Assembly (NCBI GenBank): GCA_018398585.1
Contig: JAGTTD010000009.1
Location: 16,373,193 to 16,437,192, forward strand
Direction: 5' to 3'
Origin: Simmondsia chinensis
Taxonomy: Eukaryota; Streptophyta; Magnoliopsida; Caryophyllales; Simmondsiaceae
Length of the DNA: 64,000 nucleotides
Shown: piece after piece, positions 33,576 through 44,790 of the stretch
How positions within the stretch are numbered: position 1 is the stretch's first letter
Layout of the letters: every line of letters starts with the position of its first letter
Notes under the pieces: generated by a model
Database searches by the model: none
What the model saw: only the letters and a program-made list of their open reading frames with translations
What the model was told of the DNA's origin: nothing
Translations under genes and position numbers: made by a program

Positions 33576-35276
33576 TCGACTCTTTATACTTGCAAATCCA
33601 TTCGGATCCAATCTGTTGGACTTAATGTTCCTCGACCCCTCTACAAGTTCCCAAACTTAGTTAAAAATACAATTACTTTAACATAACTTTTATTGCCTAG
33701 ACCCATTCATCCGCATCTTTATACTTAAGACTTTCTTCAAAGTCTAAAGGATCAGATTCACCATCATACCTAACCGTTAAGACAGAAGGCATGAATCCAT
33801 TAGGTGACCTTAACCATCCTCCCACTACACCAAAGCTCTCCTCTACTTAGTGTGACAATAACGTGGTTGAAGATATATCGAATATATCATCTACAATGTA
33901 AGTTGTATCAAGCTCTATAGACATAGTATCTCGTACTGTCAATCTATTGAACACAAGCTAACTGCTGTACTTTATAGAACACATTCTAAATCCTCTTTCG
34001 TAAAAAACTTTTTGATATGTAATTGTGAATCATCATATGAACTTTACCATATTCAATAACACATTATTGATCCTTTCTATAACTCTTTGTAACAAGGAAA
34101 AATAAGAATTCTCCATAAACCACCACTTTGATATGACCAAAGTGACTTGATATAATTACCTAACTAATTCCAACTTTAGTCTTCAATTATTTGAACCTTT
34201 CAAAGTATTCGAGACTTTGGTCTTCACATGTATATCCATGCATCAACTTATTAAGTATTCATTCATAACATTTATGAAATTGTCATTGCTTCCGCTCACT
34301 TGAATTTTTAGCAGTTCATAAACTTTTTGTGAACAAGTTTTACTAGCTTAGTGGTTCTGCTGCCTTTACTGTTAAAGGCTCTTACGATCATCATTAATTT
34401 GAATATGATTAACATATTGGTTATCATTTTCGTACTTAACAATCCCATAAGATAAATCAAAACTATTTTGAATCATGCCAGATTAGTATGACCTTGAGTC
34501 AAGTTCCACGTAGGAGCTATATGGATTTTAGAAAATTTTTCTTTTATATGGTTACACAGCTATGGTTGTATTAGATGAATAAATCGCCACAAACATAGTT
34601 TTTGATTAAAATAAGTTGACCATCCACCAATGTACCCTTTGTAATAAACACTTTATTTACTTAACCTTTGGTCTATTTTTTAGAAAAATAATTGAAAGAC
34701 TTTTTTTTTTTTTGGAAACTAATAGCATATAGAAATTAAATTTCTGAAGAAACTGGTGCAATAAAATAGTTACTAAAATCATAAACTACAATCCTCGACC
34801 TAAACTATAGTCTTTTGGTGCCCTTACTGAAAGGCATTCACCAGAACACTAGTGAACTACCTACTAGTCACAACTAGAGGAGACAAGATATCAAATACCC
34901 TGCCGTATTGGCTTTCCATCTTGGCAACAATAGTATCTAAGTGCCTAGGGGCAATTCCTTTTAAAAATTAGCACCAATGCTTTGATAGTTGAGGTAAAAC
35001 TACTTTGACTCATGTTTTATTTTTTTCTCAAGAAGTTACTAATTCCTAAGATAGATGCTCACGCTAAGTGGACTTTTCCCTTACTTATCTTGATAGCTTT
35101 TGTCAGACTATACTCTCTTCTGTTTGGACAATGAGCAATCTCTTTTACTCAATATCCCGCCTAAGCCAATTGAAAGACCTTGATAGGCAAGTCAGGATAA
35201 TATCTTGTTGAGATTGGTTATTAATATTTTTATCATGAATTCTAATTCAATTAAATAAGCCATCATCATTTGATCT
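33576..35276 (-). pseudogene. Ty1/copia upstream pol remnant, minus strand
   Basis: This is the other half of the copia element broken by the chromovirus. Around 33700-33850 the minus strand reads a polyprotein-like RRSGR motif, YDGESDPLDFEESLKY and DADEW, the linker and first block of copia RT; read across the chromovirus insertion this leads to the GYALREG block at ~22390. Further up (34000-35276) only very degenerate, A/T-rich sequence remains, in the position where integrase and gag should be; I cannot support individual domains there. It ends at the LTR of the next copia element, with no 5' LTR of its own visible. Confidence 0.6.
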
Positions 35277-36746
35277 TGTTGGCCTTAAAGCCAATATTAT
35301 TGCAATTTTGATGATAACAACCATTTAGTGAGTCATGTGATTTAAATTGTTCTAATGTCGTTTTTAAGTTACTTATAAGAAAGCTTGGAACATCAAGATT
35401 AATCATGGACACGAAGCTTTCCAAAAGATGATAAATCAAGAGGAAAAGGGATAAAAGCTGAAGAGAATATTCATCCAAATTGAAGAGAATGTGATCAGAG
35501 TCCGAGCATCCTAAAGTTATTTATTTTTATTGTCTAAGACTTAGGATTGGGATATATCAATTAAGTCCAAGTCTCAATATTGATATGTGATGCTCTAACA
35601 AAAATATTTTTGAAAAATATTTTAGAAAGTTGATTTATCAAACTTTATTTGAAAAATATTCAAGCAAAAATTAAACCAATCTAGCTTATCAATTAAAATA
35701 TTTTTTAAGATTGGTACTTTGAAAAGTAAATTCAAATAAAGATAAAATTTTAACGGGTGATGATTTAGCTTGATTTATGGAACCAATCATTTTTATGATC
35801 AAACTTATGTGGGAAATAAATTCAAAAAAATTGAACAAATATAACAATCAATGAATCAATTTAACTTAGGAAATGTGATAAAAGTATCCCACCAATCAAG
35901 CAAATTGATCAAAATGTGTAAATGCACCCGGGTAGGCTAAGTGTAGACACAAAGATGGTATGTGTCGACACACAGGCTGACAGTAGCCACACAGAGTTGC
36001 TGTGTGTCGACACACGTACTGAAAAAGCTCAAAATGGCTACTTTTGACTTGATTTCTTTCCAAAACCATTTCCTAACTTTTTGAATGTCTTATTAGCCCT
36101 CATTTGCTTATAAATAGGGCTTGAATGCTTTGGTTGAAATCATCCAACACTCTGTACGCATTCTTTGATAAAAGTTTTCTTGCACTCTTGTGCTTTAATG
36201 GTTTGATTTTAGTTTTGTTTAAAGTTTTTATTTGAGCATCACTTGTTCGCTTATTGTTGATCATTGAGCTTAATTGGCATATCCTTAGCTTTGGCTAAGT
36301 TTGATCAATTGTCCGTTCACTCTTGAAAGAGTGAAAAGTCTCATTGCTTTAATTCTTCCATCACTTTATTTTTATTACTCATTGTAAAGGTTGGATCCAG
36401 ACCCTACGGTTACAAAATGATCGGTTGTAAAAGGTTGGTCTTGAGCGTACGTACAAAAAGACTGGCTGTAAAGGTTGGATCCTAAGCCTGTTTCCAAAAA
36501 GGATCATCATGCATAGTTAAAGGCTCAAGTGACAAAGAGTAGTCACTTGAGAAGTGGACTAACTTTCGGTTTGGAAGTGAACCACTGTAAAAATCTTTGT
36601 GCATTGCTTTTATTCTTATCTTTATTTTTTTAGTTTAATAATTATTGTCTATGTTTTAATTTAATTTTAAGTTCATAAATTTAATTTTTCATTTATCACT
36701 AAAGAACCTAATTCACCTCCCTCTTAGGTTGATCTTTAGGCCTTCA
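35277..36746 (+). repeat. 5' LTR of plus-strand Ty1/copia element (1470 bp)
   Basis: Starts TGTTGGCCTTAAAGCC and ends GATCTTTAGGCCTTCA, followed by a tRNA-Met primer site. TATA box at 36109-36116 (TATAAATAGGGCTTG context). Two copies of the palindrome TGTGTCGACACA lie at 35961 and 36003. LTR length, layout and opening sequence recall the SIRE/Maximus group; that label is an inference. No second copy of this LTR is present in the window, so the 3' end of the element is missing. Confidence 0.8.
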
Positions 36747-36748
36747 AT

Positions 36749-36761
36749 TGGTATCTGAGCC
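36749..36761 (+). other. Primer binding site, tRNA-Met type
   Basis: TGGTATCTGAGCC, one mismatch from the canonical TGGTATCAGAGCC, two bases after the LTR end. Confidence 0.8.
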
Positions 36762-36804
36762 TGTGCTTTGTTCTTTTTGGGTCTAACAACCTTAGAGTGA
36801 TTCT

Positions 36805-37893
36805 ATGGCAACTTTCACTCCAATCTTTGCTGAGGGTCAATCGACCAACAAGCCTCCTCTTTTTGATGGGGGAAATTTTCCCTATTGGAAGCTAAGAATG
36901 AGACTTTATATTACATCCATTAATTTCAACTTATGGCTTATTGCGAAAAATGGTGATTACGTACTCTAAAAAAAACAAGGGGAGAAAACCATTGAAAAAG
37001 AAGAAAATGAGCTTATGCAAGATGACAAAGAAGGAATTGCAAAAAATGCAAAGGCTCATTATCAACTTTTATATGCTATAGCCCCAAATGTCTTTAACCA
37101 TGGTTGTCAATCGGAAAAATAAATTTGGGACAAGCTAGAGGTCACCTATGAAGGTACGGATCAAGTTAAATCTTCTAAAATAAATATGTCGGTAAGAGCT
37201 TATGAACTTTTCAAAATGAAACCGGAGGAATCAATAAAAGAGATGTACACTAGATTTTTGGATATTACTAACAAACTCCAAGCTCTTGGAAAAACGTATT
37301 CAAATGGGAAGCAAGTTAGTAAAATTCTTCGATGTCTCCCTGCTTCATGGCAAGGCAAGGTTACTGCTATTTAGGAAGCTCATAACCTCTCTACTTATAA
37401 GCTTGGCCAACTAATTGAAAATCTCATGACCCATGAGATTGACATGGAAGAGTTTAAAGAATATGAAAAACAAAAGAAAAACAAAGACATAGCATTTAAA
37501 TCATCTCTAAGTGACAATAGTGACGAAAGTGATGACGAAGTTGTTATGTTCGCAAAAAGATTTTACAAACGTCATGAAAAGAAAAGATTTAAGAAAAACT
37601 TCAAAAAGGGTTCATCTTCCTCCAAAGATGAATCAACTTGCTATGAGTGTGGAGAAGTCGGACACCTTAAAAGAGATTGTCCCAGGCCAAAAAATAAAAA
37701 GTTCTTCAACAAACTCAAAAAGAAAGATAAAAAGGAAGAACGGAAGAAAGCTTTTATGGCTAGGGGAGATAGCGACGATGCCTCCAATGAAGAAAGTGAA
37801 GAGGAAGTAGCTAACTTTTGTCTCATGGCTAATAACGACGATAGCGTTGAAGAGGATGAGATGAACTTGTGGTTGGTTTCAAGAGTTATATGA
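36805..37893 (+). pseudogene. Ty1/copia gag with CCHC zinc knuckle
   Basis: The ATG at 36805 opens MATFTPIFAEGQ, followed by PPLFDGGNFPYWKLRMRLY, the standard start of copia gag. In-frame stops at 36967, 37120 and 37372 divide it. The UBN2-type core is seen in IWDKLEVTYEG, IKEMYTRFLDITNKL and LRCLPASWQGKV. The zinc knuckle CYECGEVGHLKRDC (about 37638-37680) binds RNA, followed by a lysine-rich and then acidic tail. The frame ends at 37893, but the adjoining frame carries the text on from ~37872 (QELYEKYKNLKK), so one frameshift separates gag from its coiled-coil extension. Confidence 0.88.
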
Positions 37894-38407
37894 AAAATAT
37901 AAAAACTTGAAAAAACAACACAATACTTTTGTAAAAGGTCTTGAAAAGATGGGATTGGAAAAGGATTCAGAACAATGTTTAGTGCTTGAACTTGAAAATG
38001 AATCTCTAAAGAAAAAGAATGAGTTTTTAAATAATGAGATCATTAAATTAACAAATGAAAAGAAATCCTTGGAAGAAACACTTGATACTTTAAAGGAAAC
38101 TGAGAAAGGAAAATCTAAGGAAGACGAATCACTTTTAAAAGAAAATAAGTCTTTGAAAGAGAAAATGGAAGAACTTTTGAAGATATCAAGCAAATTTTTT
38201 AAAGGTCAAGAAACACTTGACGAAATTCTTGCATCTCAAAAGCCAATTTATAACAAAGAAGGAATCAGTTATAATGGAGATATCCAAAAGAAAATTTTGA
38301 ATGTTCTTTTTGTTAAAGCCTCGTCACCTTCAACAAACTCTGTAAGGTGCAACTATTGTGGTGACCATGGGCACATCATTACCAATATTCTTTCAAAAGA
38401 AATTTGA
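37872..38407 (+). pseudogene. Gag coiled-coil extension with second zinc-finger-like motif
   Basis: A frame rich in K/E/L heptads (ELENESLKKKNEFLNNEI, KEKMEELLKISSKF) predicts a long coiled coil of ~130 residues. It ends in CNYCGDHGHIITNI, a CCHC knuckle whose last cysteine is replaced by isoleucine. Long coiled coils and a second knuckle downstream of the first are known in large-gag copia elements. It is separated from gag by one frameshift and stops at 38405-38407. Confidence 0.8.
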
Positions 38408-39404
38408 AAAAGACAAAGATGGTTTGGGTCCTAAAAGGATCTCGACCACGAAATGTCAAGGCTAATAACAAAGGACCCAAGAAAATTTGGGTACCCTAAA
38501 ATGTCTGAATTGTGATAGGTGTGTATGAAAATCCAAAGCAAAAAACAAAAGTAGTACCTGGATAGTGGTTGCGCAAGACACATGACTGGAGATAAATCCA
38601 AGTTCACTTCACTAATGCCAAGAAAAGGAAATGTCACATTTGGCAACAATAAGAAATAGAAAATAATCGGTATTGGTAAAGTTGCTTCTAATGCTTCTCC
38701 TTGCGTTGAAGATGTCTTGCTTGTGGAAGGTCTTAAGCACACTTGCTAAACATTAGTCAATTATGTGATAAAGGCTATTGTGTGAACTTTGAATCATCTA
38801 GATGCATAAAACATACTAAAACAAATAAAATTTTGCTTGTTGGTCCACGATGTGAAAATGTCTATATGATTGATCTTGATTGTGTAGACTCATTAAAATG
38901 TTTTAGTGTCTTGGATGAAAATGATCCTTTGATTTGGCATAGAAGATTTGGACATGCTAGTATGGATTAAATTTCAAAACATCCAAAAAATGATCTCGTT
39001 AGAGGTTTACCAAAGCTAAAATTTGAAAAAGATCATATTTGTGATGCATGTCAATATGGAAAACAAACTAGATCATCATTCAAACCCAAGAACGTAGTTT
39101 TAGCATCAAGGGATCTTGAACTCTTACATATAGACTTTTTTGGTCCTACTCGTCATTTGAGCCTTTGTGGAAAGCGATATGGACTTGTAATTGTTGATGA
39201 TTACTCCCGCTTTACTTGGGTCCTATTCCTTTCTCATAAGAGTGAAGCATTTGACAAATTTGAAAAATTTTGTAAAAAGGTACAAAATGGAAACGATTTG
39301 AAAATTTTTTAGGCTAGAAGCGACCATGGAAGGGAATTTGAAAAAGATGATTTTGAAATTTATTGTGATTACTTTGGAATTGATCACAATTTTTCGGCAC
39401 CTCG
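38408..39404 (+). pseudogene. Ty1/copia protease, GAG-pre-integrase and integrase N-terminal part
   Basis: Protease: YLDSGCARHMTGDKS at ~38560-38605 with an intact D-S-G, but the surrounding frame has stops. GAG-pre-integrase: ISQLCDKGYCVNF and WHRRFGHAS (38743-38970), the H-H half of the HHCC finger; CDACQYGK (~39045) supplies the C-C half. The integrase core has LLHIDFFGPT (first catalytic D, ~39130) and ARSDHGREFE (second D, ~39320). The frame is cut at 39404 just after SAPR by the Athila insertion; the residues up to the catalytic glutamate resume at 46514. Additional stops at ~38968 and ~39310. Confidence 0.87.
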
Positions 39405-39409
39405 AACTC
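39405..39409. repeat. Target-site duplication AACTC, left copy
   Basis: AACTC directly precedes the Athila LTR terminus and recurs at 46509-46513 after the other LTR. Counting it once restores a continuous copia integrase reading frame across the insertion. Confidence 0.9.
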
Positions 39410-41212
39410 TGATGCTTTACTTGTGTATTGCTTTAGCAAGTGCATCAAGTCGTAAAGAGTGAGTAGAGTATCGTTCCCACGAGGATTGTGTTTGAGTGTG
39501 TACCGAAATTAGTAGTTTTAACACTATTTGAGAAACCGAAAATTGCAGTTTTGATTATTTAGCAAATAAAATGAAAAGGGCTAAAAAATATTTTACGGAA
39601 TTTTTATCTGAAATCAACTGATTTTTGTTGGGTTTATCAATTAATAAGATCCAAGGCATCCGATTTTGCGTAGCTGCATCAATACGCTTTTCTATTCTTG
39701 ATATTCAAGTTGTTGTTACGTGTTGATGGTTGAAAACCTTAATTCACTAAATATTATCTCTTGAGCAACATTTAGCATGCTCTTTTACATATTAACCCAT
39801 CACCCTTGTGCATGAATTTAAATAAGAAAAGTGTCTTTAAAGATCTATGATTTTCACTTAAAACGACACAAATCACATTAATCTCTCTCGAGCATTCGCT
39901 CAATTTGTGGTGCTTATCACCTTAGCAATCATCATAAATCTCCTCTCGGACTCATTATGAATCATTATAGGCCTTAAATGGTGATCAAGCATTTAAAACC
40001 CATGAAGAGTAATGACAAACACTTCAACAATGCAAGAACAAAACATTGAATACGTTGAATTAGAAATGAGCGTATATTACAACTTAGGGTTCATCGTAGC
40101 CTTGGAATAAAAAAATTAGTCCATGAAAAACTTAATATAAGATATATTTAACACAAAATTCATGAACTTAATGAAACGAAGGATAGAAAAGAAGTTCAAA
40201 ATGTAAAATTTCAAACGAAAGCTCTTTCTTTCTCCTCCTTTCTTCCTACGAATTTCTACTTTATTTTTGTACTTTGTATTTGATTTTTCTGGATTGAATG
40301 ACGCTAAAAAACCTCCTAAGAATTCCTATTTATAGTGCATAAGTTTGGAATTAAAAAAAAAATACAAAAAATTGCAAGCCAAAAGCTCATTGTACTACAC
40401 ATCTACAGCTGCTGCCAATTCTACAGGTCTGCAACTTGCTACTGATTTCTTCATTTTTCTTCAACTATGGCCGCCCAAAATCAGTCTTAAAATAAAATGG
40501 AAAATGTTATTGAATTTTACAAGAGGTTCTTTCACTTGATTCGTCAATTTCGCCACCCAAGATTGCAAGTTGAACAGAATTATTCAAGCTGGTTTTCAAT
40601 TTCTGCAACTTGCCATCCTTCGCCCTTTTTCTTCATTTTTTTCCAGCTTTGGCCGCCCAAAATCAGATTTAAAATAATGTATAACATGTTAATGAGGTGT
40701 GCAAGAAGTTCTTTCACCTTATTTGTCTATTTTGCCACACAAAATTGCAAGTTAAAGTGAATTGTGCAGGCTTATTTTTCATTCTCTATACTTTGCTGTT
40801 CTTGGCTATTTTTCTTCAGATTTTTGAGCTTTGCACCACTTAAATTCAGAGTTTACATCAACTTGGACATGTTAATGTATTGTTTAATCATTGCACCTAA
40901 TTTGCGCCTTTGGCCACCCCTTTTTGCAAGTTGAAATGAATTGTGCATGAACTTGTTTTGTTCTTGCTTTAGCCATGTAAATTGTTATGTTTTGCCCCTC
41001 TTTTAGCTTTTGTTTGCTGAATCTTGCATTTAATTATTGATGTTGATGATAAAACCTAACAAGATTTAGCACAAAATGAGTGTTTTTGCAAAGAAATGGC
41101 AATAGAAGCAAAAAAGAGCAAAAGCGAGCAATAGCGATAAAATTTTGTGGTAAAACGATTAGAAAATGAACCAAAATGATATGAATAATTATATACTAAA
41201 TTAGACTTATCA
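39410..41212 (-). repeat. 3' LTR of nested Athila element (1803 bp)
   Basis: Minus strand TGATAAGTCTAATTTAG...GTAAAGCATCA. TATA box as TATTTATA at 40327-40334 on the plus strand. It contains three imperfect ~180-bp repeats recognised by GGCCGCCCAAAATCAG at 40469 and 40651 and a diverged version near 40830. It is 85 bp longer than the 5' LTR and differs from it at many sites. Confidence 0.88.
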
Positions 41213-41228
41213 AAATACCCCCAAACTT
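41213..41228 (-). other. Polypurine tract of nested Athila element
   Basis: Minus-strand AAGTTTGGGGGTATTT, identical to the tracts before the LTRs at 3578 and 15001. Confidence 0.88.
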
Positions 41229-41477
41229 AAATCTTGGTTGTCCTCGAGCAAGACTAAACATTAAAGCGCAGGATTTCATGCTTTTTAAGAATTCAACCAC
41301 AATTCAAAGCAAGTATACTCTTATTAGAAAAGAATTACTGAGGCTCAAAGTTTGAGGTCCGAAGGGCAAAACCATATTTTCTAAGGAAAAACCTGCCAAT
41401 TACCTCGATTACCGAACTCAAAAGTTAGCTAAGCTAATTGAGTTTGTCCGTTCTTTATAATGTCAAGACATTCAAAC

Positions 41478-41759
41478 CGAATAGAAGCCAAAAATCATAC
41501 CACTCATAACAAGACTTATCAAGTATGCCTAAAACAAAATTATTCTCAAAAAGTGTCTTTTTCTTTTTGTTTTTATGAGGAATTTATTTGCTCAAGCCAC
41601 TCTCCGCTCATGAGCATACGAATAGAAGCCAAAAATCATACCACTCATAACAAGACTTATCAAGTATGCCTAAAACAAAATTATTCTCAAAAAGTGTCTT
41701 TTTCTTTTTGTTTTTATGAGGAATTTATTTGCTCAAGTCACTCTCCGCTCATGAGCATA
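41478..41759 (-). repeat. Tandem duplication of 141 bp, two near-identical units
   Basis: Units 41478-41618 and 41619-41759 differ at one base that I can see (AGCCACT versus AGTCACT). They lie in the 3' UTR of the nested Athila element. The near-identity shows the duplication is much more recent than the decay of the surrounding element. Confidence 0.9.
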
Positions 41760-42020
41760 TCTTCAGCATGAATCAAGCTCCGACTCCTGGGCGATGACCC
41801 ATAAATCAAAGAAGCCATCACTGAGACATCCCCAATATTACCGTGAGAGTATTTCTTCAGCGAGAATCAAGCTCCGACCCCTGGCAATGACCCATAAGTA
41901 AGAAAAGCCACCACTGAGATGCCTTTATTATGACTTCTCGAGTATATCTTCAGTGATAATCCGACTCTTGGGCGATGACCCATAAGTAAGAGAAGCCACC
42001 ACTAAGACGCATTCTTAACG
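41757..42020 (-). repeat. ~92-bp tandem repeats in Athila 3' UTR (inverted homologue)
   Basis: Three units (ATATCTTCAG-type starts at ~41757, 41849, 41944), each with GAATCAAGCTCCGAC...GGCGATGACCC. They are the reverse complement of the block at 2788-3172 and 14208-14596, so the repeat is a lineage feature and not a local accident. Confidence 0.8.
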
Positions 42021-43030
42021 GGTAGCACATATCTCTAAAATTATTTATGTGGGATAGCGGTGCTAGAGATGATTTCCTCTCCTTTTTTTTTTTTTCCCCT
42101 TTTCTTTCTTTTTTTTTTCTTTGTTTTTTTTGGGTGCTTGGTTCCTTGTTAGCTTTCTAAGTACCACTTGTAGCGAGTTTTCAATGGGGAAACTCCCGTT
42201 CTAGCTGGCCCAGGGCACCAGCTGTTGAAACACCCCTATGGATCTACTTGCTCGAGGTACCAAGGCACGAAACTATCACACCATAGCACATATCCAAATG
42301 ATAGACGTTTTTAATAGGATAGCGGTGCTTAGTGATTCTCTCCCTCTATTTTTATTGTATTTTTCTTTTTTTTAGACATAACACTTGAAAATCTATTATG
42401 TAAATGATAAACAGGCATGCTAACTAGTGAAGTCAAATACCATGATTTTATCAAGATAGCGCCTTAGATTAGATCGTGTTTTGCAGTTAGAACACAAAAA
42501 CAATTGATTATCAGGTTATTCAAATCTAATTAAAGTAAACTAGCTAAAAAGAGTAGAAAAATTGCCTAAGAAGCATGATGATAAGTTCTCTCTCTTTTTT
42601 TTAGTGTAATTTTTGAAAGACAAATGATTAAAACTGTAGAAAAAAGACAATCTTTTTGTTGGCTAACACTATTTACATCCCCATACAAAGGCTTCGAACT
42701 CTAGGAGGCAATATAGCTTACTCTAAAGCATAAAACAAGAAATCTTTTCGAAAAAAATTTGTTTCAAAACTTTAAAAATTGTTTTTCTCACCCCCAAACT
42801 TAGAGTTAATATTGTTCTTAATGTTAAAAGAACTACAAAGATTAAGTGGACAAGAGATAATTCCCAGGTTTAAGGATTGCTTATTGATGGTGTATGTTGA
42901 CATCTTGCTACCCCCAAACATGTTGTAAAGTACCTGTTTAAAAAAAATATACATAAACATGAGACAAATAAATATAATGAAAGGAAAAAATAGACAAGTA
43001 ATGATAGAAATGATTGGGCTACCTCCCAAG
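42021..43030 (-). other. Remaining 3' UTR of nested Athila element
   Basis: Non-coding. Pyrimidine-rich tracts at 42075-42130 and 42350-42370; CACCCCCAAACTTAG near 42789 and ACCCCCAAACATG near 42911 are polypurine-like runs on the minus strand. CTACCTCCCAAGAAGTGC at 43020-43037 is the inverse of the conserved Athila motif that the LINE hit at 1323. Confidence 0.65.
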
Positions 43031-43315
43031 AAGTGCTTTTGGTTATGGTCATTAGCTCGACTCTTTAAGTGGATCTATCCCGTATCCTGAAGGAGAATAG
43101 AGTTTCCACCATCCATCCACAACGACCATTTTCTTCCGTGGATCTTTTTTGTTCCCTTCTTTACGCGATCGCCTCCGTCTTCTCTAATCTTGAGATCCTT
43201 GAGCCTAATTTGCCACAACCTAGATTTTCTTTTCAAATCTTTTCTACAATTCCTCTCCGAGGCATCCATAGTTTGGAAAATCTCTGACCATCTCAAATAA
43301 GCTTGACATTCTGTT

Positions 43316-44145
43316 TCAATGACTGGTGGTGGTGGGTCGGTAAAGATAGGTGTGGTCCTTGGTGGCGATGAGCCGATTAAGGGGATTATGCCACATTGAG
43401 GGTTCTTTTAATGTGTCTTTATCCCTCAATGCTATGGCATTAGTTTGCTCCCCTAGAATGGTGACAATATTGCTAGGCAGGAATTCTTCAAACCTCTCCG
43501 ATTGTTCCCCTATTGCAGTCCCTACTTGAGGTTCAGGATTTTGGATGGAGGTTCTTTGGCTTTTTAGGTCACTTAAAGTTTCCATGAATTCCCTAAATGT
43601 CTCTTCTAAGTCATTGTTCTTTTCTTGAGACGGATAAGTGGGTGACCAAGATGCTTCGTGATGATTCTAAGAAGGGTCCATCCACTATTGACTATAAGTG
43701 CTAGAGTAGGGATTGTACTTGTGCTGGTTAAAATTTGACATGCAGTTACCGTGTTCAAAACCACCATGAGGAAAAGCTATTACCTAATTGACATTCCATA
43801 CTAACATGGTTACCTGCACAAAATTCACATCTAGGAGCACGAGCAACAATTATGTCATTTAATTATTCTTGAATTTGTGAAAGTTGAGCAGATAATGCAC
43901 TAATTTCATGAATGCCCAGTTTTCTTCTTGGTACAGCTTAATATTGATGTCTCATAAAGTTATATTGCTCAAACCTGATAAGAAAAACTATTACCCATTT
44001 GACATTCCATACTAGCATGGTTACCTGCACAAAATTCACATCTAAGAGTGCTAGCAGCAAACATGTCTTGAATTAGTGAAAATTGAGCAGATAATGCATT
44101 GAATACAGCTTGGTATTGAGGTCTCATTAAGTTGTAGCAAGCCAT
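43316..44145 (-). pseudogene. Athila gag C-terminal remnant
   Basis: From the ATG at 44145 the minus strand reads MACYNLMRPQYQAVFNALSA, then a zinc-knuckle-like CEFCAGNHASMEC, then a stop. A diverged, broken repetition of the same segment follows. Further down, NPYSSTYSQ (~43700) and, from 43585, LKSQRTSIQNPEPQVGTAIG, LPSNIV and EQTNAIALRDK are the conserved C-terminal blocks of Athila gag. Stops at ~43970 and elsewhere. No protease follows. Confidence 0.75.
43772..44145 (-). repeat. ~200-bp tandem duplication of the gag zinc-knuckle segment
   Basis: CATTCCATACTAACATGG at ~43791 and CATTCCATACTAGCATGG at ~44004 mark two copies of about 200 bp (43772-43975 and 43979-44145), including GCACAAAATTCACATCTA in both. 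They are diverged, so the event is older than the 141-bp duplication. Confidence 0.8.
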
Positions 44146-44154
44146 CACTTTTAG

Positions 44155-44197
44155 CTCTCTCTCTCTCTCTCTCTCTCTCTCCCCCTCTCTCTCTCTT
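44155..44197. repeat. (CT)n microsatellite
   Basis: CT dinucleotide run of ~40 bp broken by CCCC near 44180. Just upstream of the gag start on the minus strand, in the element's 5' untranslated leader. Confidence 0.9.
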
Positions 44198-44766
44198 TTG
44201 TTAATACAAAAAAAATAAAAAATTAAAATAAATAAATAATTAAACTTAAAAGTGTTTTTTCTTCTTCTTTTTTTTAAAGCGGGAGGGTTACACTAAAGGT
44301 TTTGAAAGACTTAAAGATAACAAACTTAACTTTAAAAACTTATCCAGATGGATTAAAAAGTCAAAATAAGGTTAAAATTAATGAAAAAACTTAAAAACGC
44401 AGCAATCTAAAACCAAAGTTAAGAAAACACAAATTTAAAAAAAGGGTAGTAACCCTAATGTTTTTGAAAACTTAAAATTATCATATTTAACTTTTAAAAC
44501 CCTAAAAAAGTGAACTTAATAGCAAAATGAAGATAAAAATAAAGACAAAATATAGAAAAATAACAAAATAACACAAAACTAACAAAATATGTATTTTTTA
44601 AGCGGGTTATATGAGTTCAATTTATTTTATTTATTTATTTAAAGAATTATCTTTACAAATGAATCAAATGAAAAATTTCTTAAACTTAAACAAAATTTTC
44701 AAATTATTAGCAATTTCAAATTAACACCAAAACTAGTTGGTACCAATATCACTGAAATAGATACAA
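44198..44766 (-). other. 5' leader of nested Athila element
   Basis: A/T-rich sequence between primer site and gag remnant with no recognisable coding or repeat structure. Confidence 0.5.
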
Positions 44767-44788
44767 TCCTGGGCAACGGTGGCAAAAA
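44767..44788 (-). other. Primer binding site, tRNA-Asp type (decayed)
   Basis: On the minus strand TTTTGCCACCGTTGCCCAGG follows the 5' LTR. The usual Athila/Tat site is TTTTGGCGCCGTTGCCGGGG, complementary to the 3' end of tRNA-Asp(GUC); three positions in the shared core differ. Confidence 0.8.
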
Positions 44789-44790
44789 CT

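Noticed and set aside
34000..35276. Integrase and gag domains of the minus-strand copia element
   Set aside because: Position is right but I could not read convincing HHCC, DDE or zinc-knuckle motifs, so only a general remnant is annotated.
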